Shown piece after piece: positions 56,835 to 60,700 of a stretch of DNA of 60,700 bases; the first letter of the stretch is position 1, and each line of letters begins with the position of its first letter. Origin of the DNA: an uncultured SAR86 cluster bacterium (lineage in GTDB: Bacteria; Pseudomonadota; Gammaproteobacteria; Magnimaribacterales; D2472). The notes beneath the pieces are model-generated. The model saw only the letters and a program-made list of their open reading frames with translations, was not told the origin of the DNA and ran no database searches. Location of the stretch: assembly GCA_902559885.1 (NCBI GenBank), contig CACEJU010000006.1, positions 1-60,700 on the forward strand. Reading direction: 5' to 3'. Both the position numbers and the translations under genes were made by a program.

Positions 56835-57924
56835 TGATTTTATTATGCAGATGCAGCCGCTGTTTGGTTCTGAAGAAAAAACTGCCATTAATGATTATAT
56901 GAATGAAAATGGATTCATTACAGAATATAAAAGAACAGAAATTTTTGAAAATATGATCGCTGAATATACTGGTTCTAAACATTGTATAGTAGTAAATAAT
57001 GGGACAATCAGCTTAACTTTGGCTGCAATGGCAGCAGGGATTAAGCAAGGCGATGAAGTTTTAATTCCTAATTATACAATGATCGCAACACCAAATTCAG
57101 TAAGAATATTTGGTGCAAAACCAGTATTTGTTGATGTTGAAAAAGAAACTCTATGTGTTGATATTGAATTAGTTAAAAATGCAATAACTGATAAGACAAA
57201 AGCAATAATGCTTGTATCAGCTAATGGAAGATACCCAAATTCGGGAATAAAAGAGTTTGAAAAATTATGCAAGGAAAAGAATCTTGTTCTAATAGAAGAT
57301 TCTGCTCAATCTTTAGGATCATTTTATCCTGATGGTAGACATGTTGGTACTGCAGGTCATCTCGGCAGCTTTTCATTTTCAGCGCCGAAAATTATTTCAA
57401 CAGGTCAAGGTGGAGCAGTTGTAACGGATGATGATGATATGGCATTTAATTTAAGAAGATTAAAAGATTTTGGAAGATCTTCAGGTGGCAATGATGTCCA
57501 TGAATATGTTGGATATAATTTTAAATTTACTGAACTGCAGGCTTGCATAGGCATTGAGCAGATGAAGAAATTGCAATCAAGGGTTGATAGAAAGAAAGAT
57601 ATTTATAGGAAGTATTACGATTATTTAAAAGACGTTAAAGAAATAAGATTATTCAATCACGATCTTGATAATACCTCTCCATGGTTTATTGATTGCATAT
57701 GTGAGGATAGGAACAAGTTAATTGAGTATTTAAAGAATGATTTAATAGGCACAAGAGAAATGTATCCTCCAATCAATAAACAAAAAATTTATTATGATGA
57801 CAATTTTCATGTTAATTCTGAATTAGTAGGTAAAAAGGGTTTATGGCTGCCTTCCGCAGTGCAGCTTACAGACAATCAGATTAAAAGAATTACTAATTCC
57901 ATTAAAAATTTTTATAAAAATTAA
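56827..57924 (+). CDS. DegT/DnrJ/EryC1-type sugar aminotransferase (perosamine-synthase-like)
   Basis: A PLP-dependent aminotransferase acting on keto-sugar nucleotides. The 365-residue sequence has HCIVVNNGTISLTLAAMAAGI, VLIPNYTMIATPNSV, LIEDSAQSLGS, and the PLP lysine near residue 187 in SFSAPKIISTGQGGAVVTDDD. The C-terminal PWFIDCICEDR and NKQKIYYDDNFHV segments are also typical. With gmd in the same operon, formation of GDP-4-amino-4,6-dideoxymannose (perosamine) is the simplest reading. It overlaps the acyltransferase start by 8 bp. Confidence 0.83.
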   Translation: MNNDFIMQMQPLFGSEEKTAINDYMNENGFITEYKRTEIFENMIAEYTGSKHCIVVNNGTISLTLAAMAAGIKQGDEVLIPNYTMIATPNSVRIFGAKPVFVDVEKETLCVDIELVKNAITDKTKAIMLVSANGRYPNSGIKEFEKLCKEKNLVLIEDSAQSLGSFYPDGRHVGTAGHLGSFSFSAPKIISTGQGGAVVTDDDDMAFNLRRLKDFGRSSGGNDVHEYVGYNFKFTELQACIGIEQMKKLQSRVDRKKDIYRKYYDYLKDVKEIRLFNHDLDNTSPWFIDCICEDRNKLIEYLKNDLIGTREMYPPINKQKIYYDDNFHVNSELVGKKGLWLPSAVQLTDNQIKRITNSIKNFYKN

Positions 57925-57932
57925 TCATTCTA

Positions 57933-58784
57933 ATGAAAAATATATATATAAGGTTGGTTGGAGGTATAGGCAATCAGCTCTTCATATATGCTTTTGGATT
58001 ATCTAAATCAAAGAAAACCAAAAAAAAACTTTTTATTGACAACGTAAGTGGTTTTGGAAAGCGTGATAGGTATGGCGGCATTTTTTCATTAGGTAACTTT
58101 GCAATTAAAGATAATTTTGCAAGTAAAAATATTTTTTACAAGATAATTTTTAATAGATATTTTTGGTATCTAATAAAAAAAATGCATCTTTGCTTTATTG
58201 AAAAAGATTCTACCGCTTATGACAGAAATGTGAAAAACACCAAGAAGATCTTTTTTGAAGGTTACTGGCAATCATATTTATATTTTGATGAATATAAGAA
58301 TGATATAAAAAAAGATCTTAGACTTATTGATCCAGATAACAAGAAAATTAATTACTATAAAAATAAGATTATTGAATCAAAAAACTCGGTAGCTATTGGA
58401 ATGAGATTTTATGAAGCATTTCCCGAAGACGCAGAAACCTATGGGGTTTGTGGTTACGAATATTACAGCAAATCAATTGAATATATTGAATCTCAAACTA
58501 CAGACATAACATATTTCATATTTAGCCTTAACATCAAAAGAGCAAAAAAAGAATTAGAAAAATTTAAAAATAAAAAATTTATATTTATTGAACCTCAAGA
58601 TGAAATGAAGGATGCATATCTCGATATGCATTTAATGAGTTTGTGTAAGCATTTTATAATTTCAAATAGTACAATGTATTGGTGGGCAGCATACCTTGGA
58701 GAGAAAATAGATAGTATTACTATATGCCCTTCTAATGGTCTTTACAATAAGGATGCTATGTTACCAAATTGGATAAAAATATAA
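57933..58784 (+). CDS. GT11-family glycosyltransferase (alpha-1,2-fucosyltransferase-like)
   Basis: A 283-residue, lysine-rich glycosyltransferase. The N-terminal RLVGGIGNQLFIYAFGLS is the GT11 GGLGNQLFQYA motif, and the C-terminal LMSLCKHFIISNSTMYWWAAYLG is the family's motif II/III. The expected donor-binding motif HxRRxD is replaced by GMRFYEAFPED near residue 153, so only one arginine is kept. It may therefore use a different GDP-sugar, for example GDP-perosamine made by the preceding genes, instead of GDP-fucose; this is inference. Starts 9 bp after the aminotransferase. Confidence 0.78.
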   Translation: MKNIYIRLVGGIGNQLFIYAFGLSKSKKTKKKLFIDNVSGFGKRDRYGGIFSLGNFAIKDNFASKNIFYKIIFNRYFWYLIKKMHLCFIEKDSTAYDRNVKNTKKIFFEGYWQSYLYFDEYKNDIKKDLRLIDPDNKKINYYKNKIIESKNSVAIGMRFYEAFPEDAETYGVCGYEYYSKSIEYIESQTTDITYFIFSLNIKRAKKELEKFKNKKFIFIEPQDEMKDAYLDMHLMSLCKHFIISNSTMYWWAAYLGEKIDSITICPSNGLYNKDAMLPNWIKI

Positions 58785-58827
58785 GCTAATTTTTTTATTT
58801 TAAAAATCTCAGGGATATGAATTTATT

Positions 58828-60138
58828 ATGAAAAAGAAAAAAACTGTTTATGTAAGTATGATTGCAGATTTATTACATGCAGGTCATATAAAGATATTAG
58901 AGGCTGCATTTGAAAAAGGTGAAGTAACTGTTGGATTACTCACTACCTCAGCAATAAACGAGTTAGGTGATACAGCATATTTAAAATATGATCAAAGAAA
59001 AAAGGTTTTAGAGAATTTATCCTTTGTAAATTCGGTTATTCCTCAAGAATCTGCAAGCTATAAAAAAAATTTAAAAACTCATAAGCCTGATTTTGTAGTT
59101 CACGGCGATGATTGGGCAACATGTAAAACTCAAAGTAAATATAGAAATGAAGTTATTGAAATACTAAAAGAATGGAATGGAGAATTATTTGAGGTGCCTT
59201 ATAGTTCTGAAATCAATGATCAAAATATAAAAAATCAATTAATTAAACTTGGTGTCACAGGCGTAAATCGTCTACAAAGGCTTAGATATTTAATTAGGGA
59301 TAAGAAGATTGTAAGGATTCTTGAGACTCATAATGCATTGAGTGCTTTAATTGCCGAAAACACAACAATAGAAGTTAATGGCAAAAAAGAAAGTTTTGAT
59401 GGATTTTGGTCAAGCTCATTAACTGATTCAACTTCAAAAGGTAAGCCTGATATAGAAGCTGTAGACATGACTTCGCGCATAAATGCAGTTAACGATATTT
59501 TTGAGGTTACGACAAAGCCATTAATTTTTGATGCAGATACAGGCGGCAAAACTGAACATTTTGAATTTACCGTAAGAAGCTTAGAAAGAACAGGTGTGAG
59601 CGCTGTAGTTATAGAGGATAAGACAGGACTTAAGAAAAACTCATTATTGGGTAATGAAGTTAAGCAAACTCAAGATACTATAGAAAATTTTTGCAATAAG
59701 ATTGAAAAAGGTAAGGCAGCTCAAATAAGTGATGATTTTATGATAATAGCAAGGATAGAATCTTTAATTTTAGAGGCGGGCATGAGTGATGCAATCAAAA
59801 GAGCAAAAGCATATATTGCAGCTGGTGCAGATGGGATAATGATTCATTCGCGGCATAAAGATCCAGATGAAATAATTGAATTTATGAATAAATTTAGGTC
59901 TTTTGATAAAAAGACACCTGTAGTTGTTGTTCCTACTAGCTTTAATGCAGTTACTATAGATGAATTTATTGATTTGGGAGTAAATGTTGTAATCTCTGCT
60001 AATCATATGCTTAGAGCAGCATACCCAGCTATGTTAAAGGTTGCAAAAAGTATTTTGACTCATGGAAGGACCTTAGAAGCTGAACCAGATTGTATGTCAA
60101 TTAAAGAAATTCTAGAAATAATACCTGGTACAAAGTAA
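58828..60138 (+). CDS. Nucleotidylyltransferase-phosphoenolpyruvate mutase fusion (phosphonate synthesis)
   Basis: The N-terminal domain (about residues 1-140) is an HxGH nucleotidylyltransferase: SMIADLLHAGHIKIL with H17-A-G-H20, and HGDDW. The C-terminal domain (about 175-436) is phosphoenolpyruvate mutase, which rearranges PEP to phosphonopyruvate, the entry to nearly all natural phosphonates. Its signature EDK-x5-NS is present as EDKTGLKKNS near residue 264, with the Mg-site aspartates in FDADTGG and the substrate arginine in IARIESLI. These distinguish it from isocitrate-lyase relatives. It is followed, with a one-base overlap, by a second nucleotidylyltransferase fusion. No phosphonopyruvate decarboxylase is in view. 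Confidence 0.9.
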   Translation: MKKKKTVYVSMIADLLHAGHIKILEAAFEKGEVTVGLLTTSAINELGDTAYLKYDQRKKVLENLSFVNSVIPQESASYKKNLKTHKPDFVVHGDDWATCKTQSKYRNEVIEILKEWNGELFEVPYSSEINDQNIKNQLIKLGVTGVNRLQRLRYLIRDKKIVRILETHNALSALIAENTTIEVNGKKESFDGFWSSSLTDSTSKGKPDIEAVDMTSRINAVNDIFEVTTKPLIFDADTGGKTEHFEFTVRSLERTGVSAVVIEDKTGLKKNSLLGNEVKQTQDTIENFCNKIEKGKAAQISDDFMIIARIESLILEAGMSDAIKRAKAYIAAGADGIMIHSRHKDPDEIIEFMNKFRSFDKKTPVVVVPTSFNAVTIDEFIDLGVNVVISANHMLRAAYPAMLKVAKSILTHGRTLEAEPDCMSIKEILEIIPGTK

Positions 60139-60700
60139 TGAGAAACAAAAGAATTATGGTAGATATGTCTCTAACTATTTTGCATCATGGACATATTAGA
60201 CTTCTAAAAAAAGCAGCCAAGCTAGGCGATGTTATTGTTGGTTTAACCACCGATGAAGAAATAAAAAATAAAAAAGGCTATGTACCCGAAATACCATATG
60301 AGCAAAGAAAAGAAATACTTGAAGCTATAAGTTTTGTTAAAGAAGTTGTCCCAACTCCTTGGGAGATAAATGAAAATATTTTAGAAGAATATAATATTGA
60401 TAAGCTTTTTCATGGAAACGATAATTCTAATAAAATCAATGAAGAGAAATTGCTTATTGTTGATAGAACTCCGGGTATAAGTAGTTCTAAATTAAGAAAA
60501 AAAGCTGCTAACTCATTAGTTCAGAAAAAAAATAAAAAATTAATGTTAACACCGGGTCCAGCAGCAATTTTGTATGACAATATTGAACATTTAATACCAT
60601 TATTTGGAAGAGGTGATGATGAGTATTCTGAAATTTCAACTAAGGTTTTAGATTGGGTTCTTGAATTAAGTGGCCAGGATCAGATAATTCATTCTCAAGG
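60138..60700 (+). CDS. Nucleotidylyltransferase-class V aminotransferase fusion (AEP-transaminase-like), truncated by window edge
   Basis: The first 187 codons are present. The N-terminal domain (about residues 1-125) is a second HxGH nucleotidylyltransferase: LTILHHGHIRLL, GLTTDEEIKNKKG, and the C-terminal ISSSKLR motif near residue 117. After a lysine-rich linker a class V aminotransferase begins (LMLTPGPAAILYDNIEHL, GRGDDEYSE, and HSQG at the edge), most like 2-aminoethylphosphonate-pyruvate transaminase (PhnW). This would make 2-aminoethylphosphonate from phosphonoacetaldehyde and activate it as a CMP ester, analogous to the PntC transaminase fusions. The catalytic PLP lysine lies beyond the window. 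Starts with ATG at 60138, in the stop of the PEP mutase gene. Confidence 0.8.
   Translation, partial: MRNKRIMVDMSLTILHHGHIRLLKKAAKLGDVIVGLTTDEEIKNKKGYVPEIPYEQRKEILEAISFVKEVVPTPWEINENILEEYNIDKLFHGNDNSNKINEEKLLIVDRTPGISSSKLRKKAANSLVQKKNKKLMLTPGPAAILYDNIEHLIPLFGRGDDEYSEISTKVLDWVLELSGQDQIIHSQ

Noticed and set aside
57933..58784. Calling the gene a definite alpha-1,2-fucosyltransferase
   Set aside because: The donor-binding HxRRxD motif is not conserved and no GDP-fucose synthase gene is in the locus.

Overview
The window is a dense, AT-rich, plasmid- and phage-free stretch of bacterial chromosome. Gene content and order are gammaproteobacterial: ribB-ribH-nusB, hflK-hflC-purA, dxs-ispA-xseB, the gyrA-serC-pheA-tyrA-aroA-cmk-rpsA-ihfB run, ubiG beside a MupP-like phosphatase and a YciK-like SDR, and uvrC-pgsA followed by tRNA-Cys and tRNA-Leu. 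Intergenic gaps are tiny, stops and starts overlap, convergent genes run into each other, TTG starts are common and several proteins are shorter than their E. coli counterparts. This fits a streamlined oligotrophic marine gammaproteobacterium such as the SAR86 clade; that placement is inference from style and synteny, not from a marker-gene tree.

Layout. 1-1011: the 5' part of a phosphomannomutase/phosphoglucomutase gene running off the left edge. 1072-7717: ilvE, then an envelope-glycan block (GT4 glycosyltransferase, methyltransferase, an unrecognised alpha/alpha-toroid-like protein, a second methyltransferase, an LpxL-type acyltransferase) ending in waaA, probably a lineage-specific LPS-core locus. 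7719-14200: glnB/glnK-type PII, miaA, hflK, hflC, purA, ribB(A), ribH, nusB. 14197-17790, minus strand: nth, glyA, nrdR, ribD. 17801-20754: a small unknown protein, a thiolase, thiL, pgpA. 20698-30113, minus strand: DAHP synthase, a DnaT-like and a lambda-P-like replication protein, an RND efflux pair, xseB, ispA, dxs. 30298-32379: scpA, scpB, rluB. 32357-34398, minus: ubiG, phosphatase, SDR. 34574-37345: three-subunit proton-translocating transhydrogenase. 37383-38156: a nucleotidylyltransferase-cupin fusion. 38247-51703: gyrA through ihfB, then pyrF, pgi, uvrC and pgsA. 51749-51972: tRNA-Cys and tRNA-Leu. 52060 to the right edge: a surface-polysaccharide locus.

The right-hand locus is the most interesting part. 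Behind tRNA-Leu lie a Wzz-like chain-length regulator, UDP-glucose dehydrogenase, GDP-mannose 4,6-dehydratase, an RmlC-like epimerase, a small cupin, a hexapeptide acyltransferase, a DegT/perosamine-synthase-type aminotransferase and a GT11 fucosyltransferase-like enzyme. These are the parts for making and N-acylating a GDP-4-amino-deoxyhexose. They are followed directly by a phosphonate module: a nucleotidylyltransferase fused to phosphoenolpyruvate mutase (58828-60138), then a second nucleotidylyltransferase fused to a class V aminotransferase resembling 2-aminoethylphosphonate transaminase (60138 to the edge, truncated). The likely output is a surface glycan carrying a CMP-activated phosphonate such as 2-aminoethylphosphonate. 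The decarboxylase and the transferase expected for the pathway are not in view.

Other items worth attention are an RND adaptor that lacks the alpha-hairpin, a chromosomal DnaT-like/lambda-P-like helicase-loader pair, a five-domain ribosomal protein S1, a miaA reading frame with no canonical start codon where the first beta-strand is encoded, and two well-placed palindromes (27671-27691 and 51989-52003) that look like operators. No CRISPR array, insertion sequence, rRNA gene or intrinsic terminator with a convincing hairpin and T-run was found, and there is no gene-free stretch longer than about 180 bases.
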